A stretch of 64,000 nt of DNA from Micromonospora echinaurantiaca (GCF_900090235.1 NZ_LT607750.1:558001-622000), one strand, 5' to 3'; positions 44,761 through 58,602 are shown, counted from the stretch's first letter. The notes: generated by a model from the letters alone, not told the origin. Numbers and translations: made by a program.

Positions 44761-47331
44761 TCAGGCGCTCCGGGCGTCCTTGGCGCGCGCCTTGAGCGCG
44801 CGGACCACGCCGTCGCGGCCCTCGGCGACCAGCCGGCGCAGCGGGCCCGGGTGGCCGTCGGCCGCCAGCCAGGCGTCGGTGGCCGCCACCGTGTCGTCCT
44901 CGACCAGGTACGCCGGGTACGCCAGCTGCGCGAACTCCTGGGCCGGCTCGCTGTCCCGGCTGGCCCACACCTGGCCCACCGCGGCGAAGTACTTCTCCCG
45001 GTAGGGCGCGACCAGCTCGACCTGCGCCGGGTGGGTCAGGCCCTGCAGCAGCGCCCGGTGCCGCCAGTTCGGCAGCGCCTCCGGGCCGGTCAGCTGCGCC
45101 CAGACGGCGGCCTTGTTCTCCGCCGTCGGCACCAGCGCGTGCGCGTACGCGGCCTCCCGCTCGCCGCTGGCCGTGCGGTCGGCGGCCAGCTCGGCCTCGA
45201 TCTCGGCCGGGCCGGCCGCGCCGTTGGCCACCAGCGCGCCGAGCACCGCCCAGCGCAGCTCGGTGTCGATGGTGAGGCCGGTCGGCACCTCGCCGCCCGC
45301 CAGCCAGCCGCGCAGCGTGGCCAGGTCCTCCGCGGAGCGGGCCGCCGAGGCGTACGCCCGGGCCCAGGCGAGCTGGAAGCCGCTGCCCGGCTCCGCGGCG
45401 GCCAGCGCCGCCCGGGCGGTACGGGCCAGCTCGGCCCAGCCGGTCGGCGCCCAGGCCGGGTCGGCGTAGAAGGTGAGCGTGGTGGTGGCCTGCCGCAGCG
45501 TCGCGGTGACCAGGTTGATGTCGCTCTCGGCGGGCAGCCCGGCCAGCACCAACGCCACGTAGTCGCGGGCGGCCAGCTCGGCGTCCCGGGTCATGTCCCA
45601 GGCCGCCGTCCAGCAGAGCGCGCGGGCCAGCGACGACTCCAGGCCGGCGATGTGCTGCACCACGGTCGCCATCGACCGCTCGTCCAGCCGCAGCTTGGTG
45701 TAGGTGAGGTCGTCGTCGTTGAGCAGCAGCACGTCGGCGGCGCGAACCCCGCGCAGCTCGGCCAGCTCGGTCCGCTCGCCGGTCACGTCCACCTCGAGCC
45801 GCTGGCGGCGCACCAGCCGGCCGCCGGTGAGGTCGTAGAGGCCCACCCCGATCCGGTGGGTACGCAGCGTCGGGTGCCCGGCCGGTGCCTCCTGCCGGAT
45901 CACCACCTGCTGGTAGGCGCCGTCGGTGTCGATCGTCACCTCGGGGCGCAGCGTGTTGACCTGCGCGGTCTCCAGCCACTGGGCGGCGAACTTACGCAGC
46001 TCCCGGCCGGAGGCCGTCTCCAGCTCGGAGAGCAGGTCGTCGAAGGTGGCGTTGCCCCAGGCGTGCTTGCCGAAGTACGTCCGCAGGCCGGCCAGGAACG
46101 GCTCCTCGCCCACGTACGCGACCAGCTGCTTGAGCACGCTGGCACCCTTGGCGTAGGTGATGCCGTCGAAGTTGACCTCGACCGCCTCCAGGTCGGGCAT
46201 CTCGCAGTAGACCGGGTGGGTGGAGGAGAGCTGGTCCTGCCGGTAGCCCCAGTTCTTCCGGATGGACAGGAAGGTGGTCCACGCGTCCTGGAACCGGGTG
46301 GCGTGCGTGTTGCACCAGTGGCTGGCCCACTCGGCGAACGACTCGTTCAGCCACAGGTCGTTCCACCAGCGCATGGTGACCAGGTCACCGAACCACATGT
46401 GCGCCAGCTCGTGCAGGATCGTGTTCGCCCGCTGCTCGTACTCGAAGTCGGTAACCTGCGAGCGGAAGATGTAGTGCGACTCGGCGTGCGTGACGCAGCC
46501 GAAGTTCTCCATCGCGCCGGCGTTGAAGTCGGGCACCCAGAGCTGGTCGTACTTGGGCAGCGGGTAGCGGACGCCGAACTTCTCGTGGAAGAAGTCGAAG
46601 CCCTGCTTGGTGATCAGGAAGAGGTCGTCGGCGTCCAGGTACTGCGCCATCGACGCCCGGCAGAACACCCCCAGCTCGATGCCGTCGTGGCTGTCCCGCA
46701 CCTCGTGATAGGGGCCGGCGCAGAGCGCGGTGATGTAGGTGCTCATCCGGGCCGACTCGGCGAAGTGGACGGTCTTCAGGCCCTCGCCGGCCGGCTCCTC
46801 GCGCGCCACCGGCATGTTCGACACCACCCGCCAGTGCTCCGGCACGGTGGCCCGCCAGGTGTACACGCTCTTCAGGTCGGGCTGGTCGAAGCAGGCGAAG
46901 ACCCGCTGCGCGTCGGCCGTCTCGAACTGGCTGTAGAGGTAGGTCTCGCCGTCGACCGGGTCGACCGTGCGGTGCAGCCCCTGCCCGCTGTTGGAGTACG
47001 CGAAGTCGGCGTCGACCACCAGGACGTTCTCGCTGTCCAGGCCGGACAGCGTCAGGCCCTTCTCGGCGGACCAGTCGCCCAGGTCGACCGGCTCGCCGTT
47101 CAGCGTCGCCGAGCGCATCGAGTCGGCGGCCACCTCGATGAAGGTGCTCGCTCCCGGCTCGGCGCAGCGGAACCGGACCTCGGTGGTCGATCGGAAGGTG
47201 CGGCCCTCGGCCGCCTGGACGGCGCTCGACAGGTCCAGACTGATGTCATACCCGGTCACGTCGAGCAGGCGGGCCCGCTCGGTCGCCTCGACCTGCGTCA
47301 GGTTGCGCACTCCCGGCACGTTCGTCTCCAT
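44761..47331 (-). CDS. pepN: Aminopeptidase N (M1 family)
   Basis: The protein has 856 residues, the usual length for actinobacterial PepN. GAMENFGCVTHAE is the substrate-binding motif. HELAHMWFGDLV, followed 18 residues later by NESFAEW, forms the HExxH-18-E zinc site. The N-terminal beta domain (about 1-190) and the long helical C-terminal domain (about 530-856) are complete. It removes N-terminal amino acids from peptides in the cytoplasm. The start ATG gives METNVPGVRNLTQ. It is divergent from the DsbA-like gene, as in M. tuberculosis. Confidence 0.95.
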   Translation of the reverse strand: METNVPGVRNLTQVEATERARLLDVTGYDISLDLSSAVQAAEGRTFRSTTEVRFRCAEPGASTFIEVAADSMRSATLNGEPVDLGDWSAEKGLTLSGLDSENVLVVDADFAYSNSGQGLHRTVDPVDGETYLYSQFETADAQRVFACFDQPDLKSVYTWRATVPEHWRVVSNMPVAREEPAGEGLKTVHFAESARMSTYITALCAGPYHEVRDSHDGIELGVFCRASMAQYLDADDLFLITKQGFDFFHEKFGVRYPLPKYDQLWVPDFNAGAMENFGCVTHAESHYIFRSQVTDFEYEQRANTILHELAHMWFGDLVTMRWWNDLWLNESFAEWASHWCNTHATRFQDAWTTFLSIRKNWGYRQDQLSSTHPVYCEMPDLEAVEVNFDGITYAKGASVLKQLVAYVGEEPFLAGLRTYFGKHAWGNATFDDLLSELETASGRELRKFAAQWLETAQVNTLRPEVTIDTDGAYQQVVIRQEAPAGHPTLRTHRIGVGLYDLTGGRLVRRQRLEVDVTGERTELAELRGVRAADVLLLNDDDLTYTKLRLDERSMATVVQHIAGLESSLARALCWTAAWDMTRDAELAARDYVALVLAGLPAESDINLVTATLRQATTTLTFYADPAWAPTGWAELARTARAALAAAEPGSGFQLAWARAYASAARSAEDLATLRGWLAGGEVPTGLTIDTELRWAVLGALVANGAAGPAEIEAELAADRTASGEREAAYAHALVPTAENKAAVWAQLTGPEALPNWRHRALLQGLTHPAQVELVAPYREKYFAAVGQVWASRDSEPAQEFAQLAYPAYLVEDDTVAATDAWLAADGHPGPLRRLVAEGRDGVVRALKARAKDARSA

Positions 47332-47530
47332 CCCATTCTCGCCGTACGCCGCGGCGGCGCCCGTCCGCCGGCCGCTCGTGGCGGCCGGTCGGATCCGAGT
47401 CTTGCATGCACCGGCGGTCCGCGGTGGTCGAGGTCACGCTCTCGTTCCGGTACCGCGCCACGGCGCCGGGGGCGAAGATCGGGGTGAGGCGCCGGAACCC
47501 CGGCGTCACCCGTCGTGAAGGGACCTCACC

Positions 47531-48154
47531 GTGACCGAGCGTGCCGCCGTCGACATGTGGTTCGACCCCCTCTGCCCGTGGGCGTGGATCACCTCCCGTT
47601 GGCTGCTGGAGGTCGAGCAGGTGCGGGACGTGGACATCCGCTTCCACGTGATGAGCCTGTCGGTGCTGAACGAGGGACGCGACCTGCCCGAGCAGTACCA
47701 GGAGCTGATGCGGACCGGCTGGGGCCCGGTGCGGATCTGCATCGCGGCGGAGCAGCGGCACGGCTCCGAGGTGCTGCGCAAGCTCTACACCGCCCTCGGC
47801 ACCCGGATCCACCTCGGCAAGCAGATCCTCGGGCCGGAGCTGTACGCCGCCGCGCTGATCGACGCCGGGCTGGACCCGACGCTGGCCGAGGCGGCCGGGA
47901 GCACCGAGTACGACGAGGCGCTGCGGGCCAGCCACGAGGCGGGAATGCGGCCGGTCGGCACCGACGTGGGCACCCCGGTCATCCACGCCCCGGGCCCGGA
48001 CGGCGGCCAGGTCGCCTTCTTCGGCCCGGTGGTCACCCCGGCCCCGAAGGGCGAGGCCGCCGGCCGCCTCTGGGACGGCGTCCTGCTGGTCTCCGCCACC
48101 CCCGGCTTCTTCGAGCTGAAGCGCTCCCGCGACCTCGACCCCATCTTCGACTGA
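47531..48154 (+). CDS. DsbA-family protein, Rv2466c-like (mycothiol-linked oxidoreductase)
   Basis: A thioredoxin-fold protein of 207 residues with the DsbA helical insertion. The active site reads WFDPLCPWAWITSRW. The homologue Rv2466c in M. tuberculosis has CPWC and reduces substrates with mycothiol; here the second cysteine is alanine, so the enzyme would be monothiol and need a thiol partner such as mycothiol. The cis-proline loop GTPVIHAP is present. It lies next to pepN, as in mycobacteria. GTG 47531 is preceded by AGGGAC. Confidence 0.88.
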   Translation: MTERAAVDMWFDPLCPWAWITSRWLLEVEQVRDVDIRFHVMSLSVLNEGRDLPEQYQELMRTGWGPVRICIAAEQRHGSEVLRKLYTALGTRIHLGKQILGPELYAAALIDAGLDPTLAEAAGSTEYDEALRASHEAGMRPVGTDVGTPVIHAPGPDGGQVAFFGPVVTPAPKGEAAGRLWDGVLLVSATPGFFELKRSRDLDPIFD

Positions 48155-48186
48155 CCCACCCGCCCCACCCGCCCCCGCACTCTCCC

Positions 48187-48247
48187 CGTCGATCAAGGGG
48201 TTCGGGTCAGATCCGAGCGGATACCTGACCGAACTCCTTGATCAACG
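48187..48247. terminator. Long imperfect hairpin after the DsbA-like gene
   Basis: A stem of about 23 bp (48187-48210 with 48225-48247; one mismatch, one G-T pair, one bulge) encloses ATCCGAGCGGAT, itself a small hairpin. GATCAAGG and CCTTGATC are in the arms. It probably terminates the gene before it. Confidence 0.6.
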
Positions 48248-48384
48248 GCAGGGGGGGCGGGGAGCGCGCGGGCCGGGGGGTGGGGGTGGGTGGGGCGTCA
48301 CCGGGGTGGTGGGGGGCTCGTTGGCCTCCATGTCCGCCGCAGCGACCCGCAGGGCCGCACCCCGCAGCTCGTGGAGGCATCCCG

Positions 48385-48807
48385 ATGGCCAAGCACCGTG
48401 CGTCCGTTGACGATTCCCCGAGCGGTGAGGAGGTGGCCGACAGCCCCGACCCGGCGTACTGGTCGGTCGACGACTCACGCTGGCCGGCGCTCCGGCCCGA
48501 CCTTCCCCCGGACGTGGTGGACCTGCTCGCCCCGCCGATCGTGGTCGGCGTGGCCCGGGTGCCGGCGACCTCCCGACTGACCCCGCCCGCCACCGACCGG
48601 CCCGCGCCGGTGGTGGCCACCCGGCCCGCGGCCGCGCCCACCCGGCCGGCGGTACCCGCGCCGCTGGGCGCGCCGATCGGTGCGGCGGATCCGGTCGGCC
48701 CGGTGGGCGGTCGCCGGGGCCCGCACGCCGCCTCCACCACCCATCGCCGGCCGACTCCCGCCGGCCGGCACCGCCGCCCGGCGGGTTCGCCGGACCGTAC
48801 CGACTGA
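48385..48807 (+). CDS. Hypothetical proline-rich protein
   Basis: The protein has 140 residues. The N-terminal 60 are acidic (SPSGEEVADSPDPAYWSVDD) with WPALRPDLPPDVVDLL. The rest is a low-complexity alanine, proline and threonine tract ending in HRRPAGSPDRTD. It has no signal peptide or membrane helix. The ATG at 48385 has GGAGG at 8 nt, supporting translation. Function unknown; it may be a disordered, species-restricted protein. Confidence 0.6.
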   Translation: MAKHRASVDDSPSGEEVADSPDPAYWSVDDSRWPALRPDLPPDVVDLLAPPIVVGVARVPATSRLTPPATDRPAPVVATRPAAAPTRPAVPAPLGAPIGAADPVGPVGGRRGPHAASTTHRRPTPAGRHRRPAGSPDRTD

Positions 48808-48878
48808 GCTGGGCCCCGGCGCTCTTTCATCTGGTGGACGCCGTGCGGGTCCGCGGTCGCCGGCCGGCCCGCCCCGGG

Positions 48879-48884
48879 TAGCGT
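48879..48884 (+). promoter_or_regulatory. Likely -10 box (TAGCGT) for leaderless DUF1015 transcript
   Basis: TAGCGT lies 8 nt before the ATG at 48893. Confidence 0.4.
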
Positions 48885-48892
48885 CAGCGGTC

Positions 48893-50092
48893 ATGACGGT
48901 CGTGCATCCGATCGCCCGGGCCTGGATCACCACTGGCGGCACCGGCGCGCAGAACTACGACGAGTTCGCCGACGACGCGGAGATCACCGCGATCATCGAG
49001 GCGAACCCGCACAGTGCCCTCGGCATCGAGATGCCGCACCGGGCGCCGGAGAGCCTCGGGAAGTCCTTCCTCGACGCCCTGCCGGACGCGGTCGCCCGGC
49101 TCGCCGAGGCCAAGGCGGACGGCAGCTACACCCCGGCCGAGCAGGTCGTGGTGCTCTACCGGATCAGCGCACCGGGGGAGGAGCCGGCGTACGGCCTCTT
49201 CGCGATGGTGGACACCGACCAGATCTCCACCCGGGCCGACGAGCCCGGTCTGGTGATCCGCAACGAGGACGTCTTCATCGCCAAGGTGCGCGAGCGGGTG
49301 GCACTGGCCGAGGCGTTGGGTCACCTGCTCTCGCCCGTACTGCTGCTGCAGACCGGGCGGGGCGACGAGCTGCACGCCGCGCTCGCGGCGGCGACCGAGG
49401 CGGCCGGGGCGCCGGCCGCCACCGACACCGACCAGGCCGGGCGCACGCACGCCATCTGGCTGGTCGGTCCCGGGCCCGAGCAGGACGAGCTGACCGCGCT
49501 GGCCGGTGGCGGCGAACTGGTCGTCGCCGACGGCAACCACCGCAGCCTGGCCGCCCAGACCGGCGGGCTGCCGCGCTTCCTGGCGGTGGTCACCACGCCC
49601 GCGTCGGTGGCCATCCAGCCCTACAACCGGCTGGTCAGCGAGCTGACCACCACGCCCGACGAGCTGCTCGACCGGCTGCGCGCCGCCGGCGCGCGGGTCA
49701 CCCCGATCGACGGCCCGGTCGAGGTCCCGGCGGCCGGCGGCACCGTACACCTCCGGCTCCCCGGCCAGGGGTACGCGGTGACCCTGCCGGTCACCGGCGA
49801 CGGCCGGCTGGAGAACCTCGACCACGCCCTGGTCGAGCGGCTGCTGCTGCGCGATGCGCTCGGGCTGGACCCGGGCGACAAGCGGATCACCTACGTCGGC
49901 GGCGACTACCCGGCGAGCTGGCTCACCGGCGAGGTCGACGCCGGCCGGGCGGAGCTGGCCGTGCTGATCGCCCCGGTGACCGTGGACGACTTCGTGGCGG
50001 TGAACCTGGCCCGGGAGAAGATGCCGCGCAAGAGCACCTGGTTCACCCCGAAGGCGCGCGGTGGCCTGGTGGCCGCCGAGCTGGCCGGCTGA
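48893..50092 (+). CDS. DUF1015 family protein
   Basis: The protein has 399 residues. HPIARAWITTGGTGAQNYDEF is the family start, VVLYRISAPGEEPAYGLFAMVD and DGNHRSLAAQTGGLPRFLAVV are core motifs, and ARGGLVAAELAG ends it. The H in DGNHRS is strongly conserved and may be catalytic, but no reaction is established for this family. The ATG at 48893 (MTVVHPIARA) follows a -10-like box. A hairpin follows the stop, so rpiB has its own promoter. Confidence 0.85.
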   Translation: MTVVHPIARAWITTGGTGAQNYDEFADDAEITAIIEANPHSALGIEMPHRAPESLGKSFLDALPDAVARLAEAKADGSYTPAEQVVVLYRISAPGEEPAYGLFAMVDTDQISTRADEPGLVIRNEDVFIAKVRERVALAEALGHLLSPVLLLQTGRGDELHAALAAATEAAGAPAATDTDQAGRTHAIWLVGPGPEQDELTALAGGGELVVADGNHRSLAAQTGGLPRFLAVVTTPASVAIQPYNRLVSELTTTPDELLDRLRAAGARVTPIDGPVEVPAAGGTVHLRLPGQGYAVTLPVTGDGRLENLDHALVERLLLRDALGLDPGDKRITYVGGDYPASWLTGEVDAGRAELAVLIAPVTVDDFVAVNLAREKMPRKSTWFTPKARGGLVAAELAG

Positions 50093-50107
50093 GCTGTGAC
50101 GAATCCG

Positions 50108-50139
50108 CCCCCGGGCGCCGCCCGCGCGGCGTCCGGGGG
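50108..50139 (+). terminator. Terminator after the DUF1015 gene
   Basis: A 14-bp GC stem (50108-50121 with 50126-50139, one G-T pair) with a 4-nt loop lies 16 bp past the stop. Confidence 0.6.
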
Positions 50140-50150
50140 TGGCGGCCTGA

Positions 50151-50156
50151 CAGACT
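50151..50156 (+). promoter_or_regulatory. Likely -10 box (CAGACT) for leaderless rpiB transcript
   Basis: CAGACT lies 7 nt before the ATG at 50164. Confidence 0.35.
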
Positions 50157-50163
50157 GCGCGGT

Positions 50164-50634
<471 letters not shown>

Positions 50635-50678
50635 CGCTGCCGGTTTGACGCCGCCCGCCGGACCGCTGTCGGCCCCGC

Positions 50679-50710
50679 CCCCGCACCGCCCAGTCCCCGC
50701 CGGTGCGGGG
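50679..50710. terminator. Bidirectional hairpin between rpiB and the next gene
   Basis: CCCCGCACCG pairs perfectly with CGGTGCGGGG across 12 nt, between converging genes. Confidence 0.6.
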
Positions 50711-50721
50711 ATCCGTCGGGT

Positions 50722-51078
50722 TCAGCGGCGGGGCAGGTCCTCCCGGGGCACCCAGTTGCGGCGCACGATCACCACGCGCTCCTCGGCCTCGGCCAGGTCC
50801 GCCTCGCTCGGCCGGGCGGCGTCCCGGGCCCGCATCGCGGCGGTGACGCTCACCTGGGACGAGCCGGAACCGACCAGGCCGCGCAGCCCGCGCTCACCCT
50901 CGCGGTCCTCGGGCGGGCCGCCCCGCCGCCCGCGCGGCGGGTCGCCGCCGTCGTGCACCCCGGCGGTGGTCGCGCTCGGGCCGTCGACGGCCCCTGTCTC
51001 CTCGCCGCCCGGCTGGTGCCTGAGCCGGCGCCGGCGCCGTTCCGCGTCGCCGAGTCGCCGTCGTTCCGCGTCCCGCAT
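50722..51078 (-). CDS. Hypothetical basic protein
   Basis: The protein has 118 residues. The N-terminal 30 are arginine-rich (MRDAERRRLGDAERRRRRL), a glycine and proline-rich middle follows, and the C-terminal 40 (ARPSEADLAEAEERVVIVRRN, WVPREDLPRR) look like a conserved helix and strand. I cannot name a family. The frame is clean and flanked by a terminator, but the start is uncertain: a later start near the GSGSSQVSV segment is possible. Confidence 0.55.
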   Translation of the reverse strand: MRDAERRRLGDAERRRRRLRHQPGGEETGAVDGPSATTAGVHDGGDPPRGRRGGPPEDREGERGLRGLVGSGSSQVSVTAAMRARDAARPSEADLAEAEERVVIVRRNWVPREDLPRR

Positions 51079-51102
51079 CAGCCGACCGTACCGGCTTGTG
51101 GG

Positions 51103-52326
51103 TCAGAACACCTCCATGCCGGCCGGGGCGCGGTGCCAGCCGAACGCCGGCCCGGCGGCGGCCAGGGCGCCGGGGCGCAGCTCGTGGACCCGGCCCGCGG
51201 CGGCCAACGCCCCCAGCCCGGCCCCGCCGAGGTAGAGCTCGCCGAGGCAGCGCACGTCACAGGCCAGCGCCGCCGGCCGGTCGGTCGGTACGCACTCCGC
51301 ACCGTCCGGGCCGCCGGTCAGCCGCCACCGGCCGGTGTTCCCCGGCAGCAGCTCGTCGGTGATCTCGATCACCAGGTCCACCCCGGTGGCGTACCGGCGG
51401 GCGGCGAGCGCGGCCGGCACGTCGACCACCCGCAGCCAGAGCGCGTCGACGAGCTGGGCGCCGAGCCGACGCGGCTCGTTGACCAGCCGCAGCAGCGGCT
51501 CGTCCACCGCCGCCGCCCGGAAGGTCAACTGCCGGGTCAGGTCGATGGAGAGCAGCATCCGCCACAGCGCCGCGTACGCGTCGGGAGTGATGGCCACCAC
51601 CTCGTCGACGAGGGTGTGCCCGCGGGGCCCGGAGTGGTCCCACTCGGCCCGGGTGCGGAACAGCCCGTACCCGTCGACCCCGTCGGGGCCCTCGTGCAGC
51701 ACCACCCGCCGCTCGGTGGCGCCCCCGCGCTGGGTCGCCGGGTCGCCGAGCACGTACCGCCACCAGGCGGCGTTCCGGCTCGACCAGCCCGGCCGGTCGG
51801 GGCGCACCCGGTCGTACACCCGGGCCAGCTCGGCCTGGCGCGCGGCCAGGCGGTCCAGGCGCAGCCGGCCCGCCTCGGGCGCCGGCCCGGGCAGCCGCAG
51901 CTCGCCGGTGGCGCACTCCAGCGAGAGCCGCTGCGCGGCCAGCCCGTAGCCGAACCGGGGGTAGATCCGCCCCTCGGTGGCCCAGAGCACGGCCACCGGC
52001 TCCCGGCCGGCGTCGGCGAGCTGCCGCAGCTGGTGGCGCATCAGCGAGGTGAGCAGGCCGCGGCGGCGGTGGGTCGGCACCACCCCGACCATGCTGACGT
52101 GGGCGGCCGGCACAGTGCCGCCCGGCACGGTTAGCCGGCGGGTGAAGGCGGTGGCGCTGGCCACCGGTTCGGTGCCGTCGCGGATCAGCAGCGCCCGCTC
52201 CGGCTCGAAGAGGCCGCGTTCGATCTCGTGCGTCTCGGCGTCGAACCCGCTGTGGAACAGGTCACCGAGCATCCGGGAAAGCTCGTCGAAGTCCTCGGCG
52301 CGGGCCGGCAGCGGGGAGTTCGTCAC
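51103..52326 (-). CDS. Eis-like GNAT N-acetyltransferase
   Basis: The protein has 407 residues in the Eis layout: two tandem GNAT domains and a sterol-carrier-like C-terminal domain. VSMVGVVPTHRRRGLLTSLM is the acetyl-CoA motif, and AVLWATEGRIYPRFGYGLA follows it. The C-terminal phenylalanine (APAGMEVF) matches the catalytic carboxylate of Eis. Eis enzymes acetylate aminoglycosides and lysines at several positions; this one's substrate is unknown. GTG at 52326 has TAGACA 6 nt upstream. Confidence 0.88.
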   Translation of the reverse strand: MTNSPLPARAEDFDELSRMLGDLFHSGFDAETHEIERGLFEPERALLIRDGTEPVASATAFTRRLTVPGGTVPAAHVSMVGVVPTHRRRGLLTSLMRHQLRQLADAGREPVAVLWATEGRIYPRFGYGLAAQRLSLECATGELRLPGPAPEAGRLRLDRLAARQAELARVYDRVRPDRPGWSSRNAAWWRYVLGDPATQRGGATERRVVLHEGPDGVDGYGLFRTRAEWDHSGPRGHTLVDEVVAITPDAYAALWRMLLSIDLTRQLTFRAAAVDEPLLRLVNEPRRLGAQLVDALWLRVVDVPAALAARRYATGVDLVIEITDELLPGNTGRWRLTGGPDGAECVPTDRPAALACDVRCLGELYLGGAGLGALAAAGRVHELRPGALAAAGPAFGWHRAPAGMEVF

Positions 52327-52332
52327 CGCTCG

Positions 52333-52338
52333 TGTCTA
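52333..52338 (-). promoter_or_regulatory. Likely -10 box (TAGACA) for leaderless Eis-like transcript
   Basis: Read on the minus strand, TAGACA lies 6 nt before the GTG at 52326. Confidence 0.45.
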
Positions 52339-52437
52339 ACCGACCGGTCCGCCGTCAGCGACCGATTTGCCGGCTGGCTACCCTCGAAACCGGGACGGCG
52401 ACCGGTAGGCCGCCGCCGGTCCAGGGGAGGGGACGAG

Positions 52438-53004
52438 ATGGCAGACCAGACGCAGCCGTGGGCGGAGCGGACCGTCGAGGTGCCGCCGCAGCCGGGTGCC
52501 GCGGTGCCGCCGCAGCCCGGCGTCGGGGTGCCCTCGCAGCGCGACGCGTTCCGGCCGGGGGTGGCGTCGGTCGGCCGGCCGCGGACGCCGCGCACCGAGC
52601 CGTTCCCGGTCGTCGAGGAGCCGACCGGCACCGGTTGGCCGGGCGGGCCTTCGCCACGGCGGCCGATGAGCTGGCACATGGCGCAGTTGCGGCGTGGCGG
52701 CGAGTGGAGCGCGGCCGGCGTGCTCTTCGCCTTCGTCTGCTGGGGCATCTGGGCGATCTCCGGCGGTGGCGACCTGACCGGCCCGTTCCTGATCTTCGTG
52801 CTGAGCCTGCTGGTGGCGGCCGGGCTCTTCACGCTCGCCCGGCTGCTCGGCCGGGTGGTGCTGGAGCGGCAGCTGGGCCGGGTACGCCGCAGCGCCCGCG
52901 GCGCGCACCTGGTGACCGCGGTCTTCCTGGCCGGCCTCGGCATCGCCTACCTGCAGCAGACCGAGTGGGTCGTGTCGGCCTGGAACTGGATCACCAACAA
53001 CTGA
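52438..53004 (+). CDS. Hypothetical membrane protein with disordered N-terminus
   Basis: The protein has 188 residues. The first 85 are proline and glycine-rich and probably cytoplasmic (VPPQPGAAVPPQPGVGVP shows a short internal repeat). Three hydrophobic segments follow: AAGVLFAFVCWGIWAI, FLIFVLSLLVAAGLFTLARLL and LVTAVFLAGLGIAYL. The ATG at 52438 has GGGGAGGGG at 5 nt. The function is unknown; similar proteins are common in Micromonosporaceae. Confidence 0.7.
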   Translation: MADQTQPWAERTVEVPPQPGAAVPPQPGVGVPSQRDAFRPGVASVGRPRTPRTEPFPVVEEPTGTGWPGGPSPRRPMSWHMAQLRRGGEWSAAGVLFAFVCWGIWAISGGGDLTGPFLIFVLSLLVAAGLFTLARLLGRVVLERQLGRVRRSARGAHLVTAVFLAGLGIAYLQQTEWVVSAWNWITNN

Positions 53005-53014
53005 TCTCCCCGGT

Positions 53015-53056
53015 ACGCCCCGGACGGGCCGGCCTGCCGCCGCCCGCCCGGGGCGT
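53015..53056 (+). terminator. Hairpin after the membrane protein gene
   Basis: ACGCCCCGG pairs with CCGGGGCGT; the stem begins 11 bp after the stop. Confidence 0.5.
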
Positions 53057-53170
53057 CCGATCGCGGGTACCGCGACCGAGGTCGTCTCTCCACCAGGACG
53101 GCCGCTGCTTACCCGGCCGGCCGCGGATCATCCGTGGCCGGGCGCGCCGACCGTGTCGCTGATCGATGGC

Positions 53171-53437
53171 TCAGTGGGAGCCGCCGTGCCCCTCGGCGTC
53201 CGCCCGGGGCGAGGCGACCCGGGCGGCCGGGTCCTCGACGCCCGGCTCGCCGCCGCCCGGGGCCACCATGCCGTCGTAGTTGTAGACCGTGCCGTCCTCG
53301 CCGTGCCGCTTCGTGGTCCGCACGTAGCGGTGGATCATCCCGTCGATCTCCAGTTCCAGCAGCGCGCTGTCGCCGGCGTCGTGGGTGCTGCCGTCGCGCG
53401 GCCCACCGACCAGGTGCGCCTTCGTGTTCGTGTCCAT
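53171..53437 (-). CDS. Small hypothetical protein
   Basis: The protein has 88 residues. It starts MDTNTKAHLVGGPRDGSTHD, has a beta-rich middle (LLELEIDGMIHRYVRTTKRH, then GTVYNYDGM) and a disordered tail with GGEPGVEDP. The GGPRDGS motif and the RYV strand occur in small actinobacterial hypothetical proteins of unknown role. The ATG at 53437 fits best; the longer upstream reading is an arginine and proline-rich artefact. Confidence 0.68.
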   Translation of the reverse strand: MDTNTKAHLVGGPRDGSTHDAGDSALLELEIDGMIHRYVRTTKRHGEDGTVYNYDGMVAPGGGEPGVEDPAARVASPRADAEGHGGSH

Positions 53438-53565
53438 AGCCGATGCCCTACCCGGGGCGTCCCACCGCAAAACGGGCGGCCGACGCGGCCGGCACGGGTG
53501 GCGGGCGGGGGCGCGGGCGGCGGGCCGGCGCGGGCGGCGCGGGCGGCGCGGGCGGCGGGCTGGGG

Positions 53566-57706
<4,141 letters not shown>

Positions 57707-57719
57707 CCGTACGGTGGTT

Positions 57720-57752
57720 GGTGGCCCGGCCGCGTCCGGCGGCCGGGCCACC
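57720..57752. terminator. Bidirectional terminator between protease and HAD genes
   Basis: A perfect 14-bp stem (57720-57733 with 57739-57752) and a 5-nt loop lie between converging genes. Confidence 0.7.
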
Positions 57753-57770
57753 GGCGTGCCGGTCGGGAGC

Positions 57771-58595
57771 TCAGGCCTCCGCGCCGATCACCCGCTCGCG
57801 GCGCAGCCAGGCGGCGAATCCGTCCTCGTCGACGCCGCCGGTGCTGTCGCCCGCCGCGGCGAGCACCTCCGGGTGCCCGTCGGCTATCGCGACGCCGAGC
57901 CCGACGGCGGCGAACATCGGCAGGTCGATCGGCATGTCGCCGAACGCGACGGCGTACTCGGGCGGCACGTCCAGCGCGGCGAGGGCGCGCCGCACCCCGC
58001 TGGCCTTGTCGACGCCGGCCGGGGCCGCCTCGACGACCCGATGGCCGGCCTGGCCGAAGCTCGCGACGACCGGCGCGGCACCGACGGCGGAGAGCGCGGC
58101 GATCAGCGCGGGCGGACCGAGACCGGGATGGCACACGGCCGCCACGCACGCGTCGACCTGCGGCAGCCACCGCCGCTCCACCACCGCTCGCGGTCCGAAG
58201 TGGTCGACTCCCCGGACGGCCCGGTAGGCCGCGGTCATGAACCAGGCCCGACCGTCGTAGACCGCCACCTCCGCCTCCGGCAACTGCCCGGAGAGGCGGT
58301 CGAGCAGCCCGACGAGCGTCTCGCGCGGCATCCGTTCCCGCCAGAGGTACCGGTCACCGGCCGGGTCGTAGCCGATCGCTCCGGTGCAGCAGACGGCGAT
58401 GGAGATCAGCGGGGCGAGGCCGCCCAGCGCGCGGATTCCCGCCGGGGTCCGGGCGGTGGCCGCCACCAGCGGAATCCCGGCCGCCCGCAGTGCCCGGCAG
58501 GCCGCCACCGTCGCCTCGCTCGCCGTGCCGTCGGCCCGGACGATCGTGCCGTCCAGATCGGTGACCACGGCCCGTACGTCCCGTCGCCCGCCCAC
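57771..58595 (-). CDS. HAD-IIB (Cof-type) phosphatase
   Basis: The protein has 274 residues. VVTDLDGTIVRADG has the nucleophilic aspartate, VAATARTP is motif II, the lysine in VDKASGVRRAL is motif III, and VAFGDMPIDLPMFAAVG is the Mg-binding motif IV. The type II cap lies between motifs II and III. Cof-type enzymes dephosphorylate sugar phosphates or nucleotides; the substrate is unknown. The GTG at 58595 has CAGGAT 7 nt upstream, the same arrangement as several genes in this window. Confidence 0.85.
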   Translation of the reverse strand: MGGRRDVRAVVTDLDGTIVRADGTASEATVAACRALRAAGIPLVAATARTPAGIRALGGLAPLISIAVCCTGAIGYDPAGDRYLWRERMPRETLVGLLDRLSGQLPEAEVAVYDGRAWFMTAAYRAVRGVDHFGPRAVVERRWLPQVDACVAAVCHPGLGPPALIAALSAVGAAPVVASFGQAGHRVVEAAPAGVDKASGVRRALAALDVPPEYAVAFGDMPIDLPMFAAVGLGVAIADGHPEVLAAAGDSTGGVDEDGFAAWLRRERVIGAEA

Positions 58596-58602
58596 CGGAC
58601 GG

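Noticed and set aside
50945..52134. Long frame antisense to the Eis-like gene
   Set aside because: Shadow of the minus-strand gene, low-complexity and with no family match; the Eis motifs on the other strand are clear.
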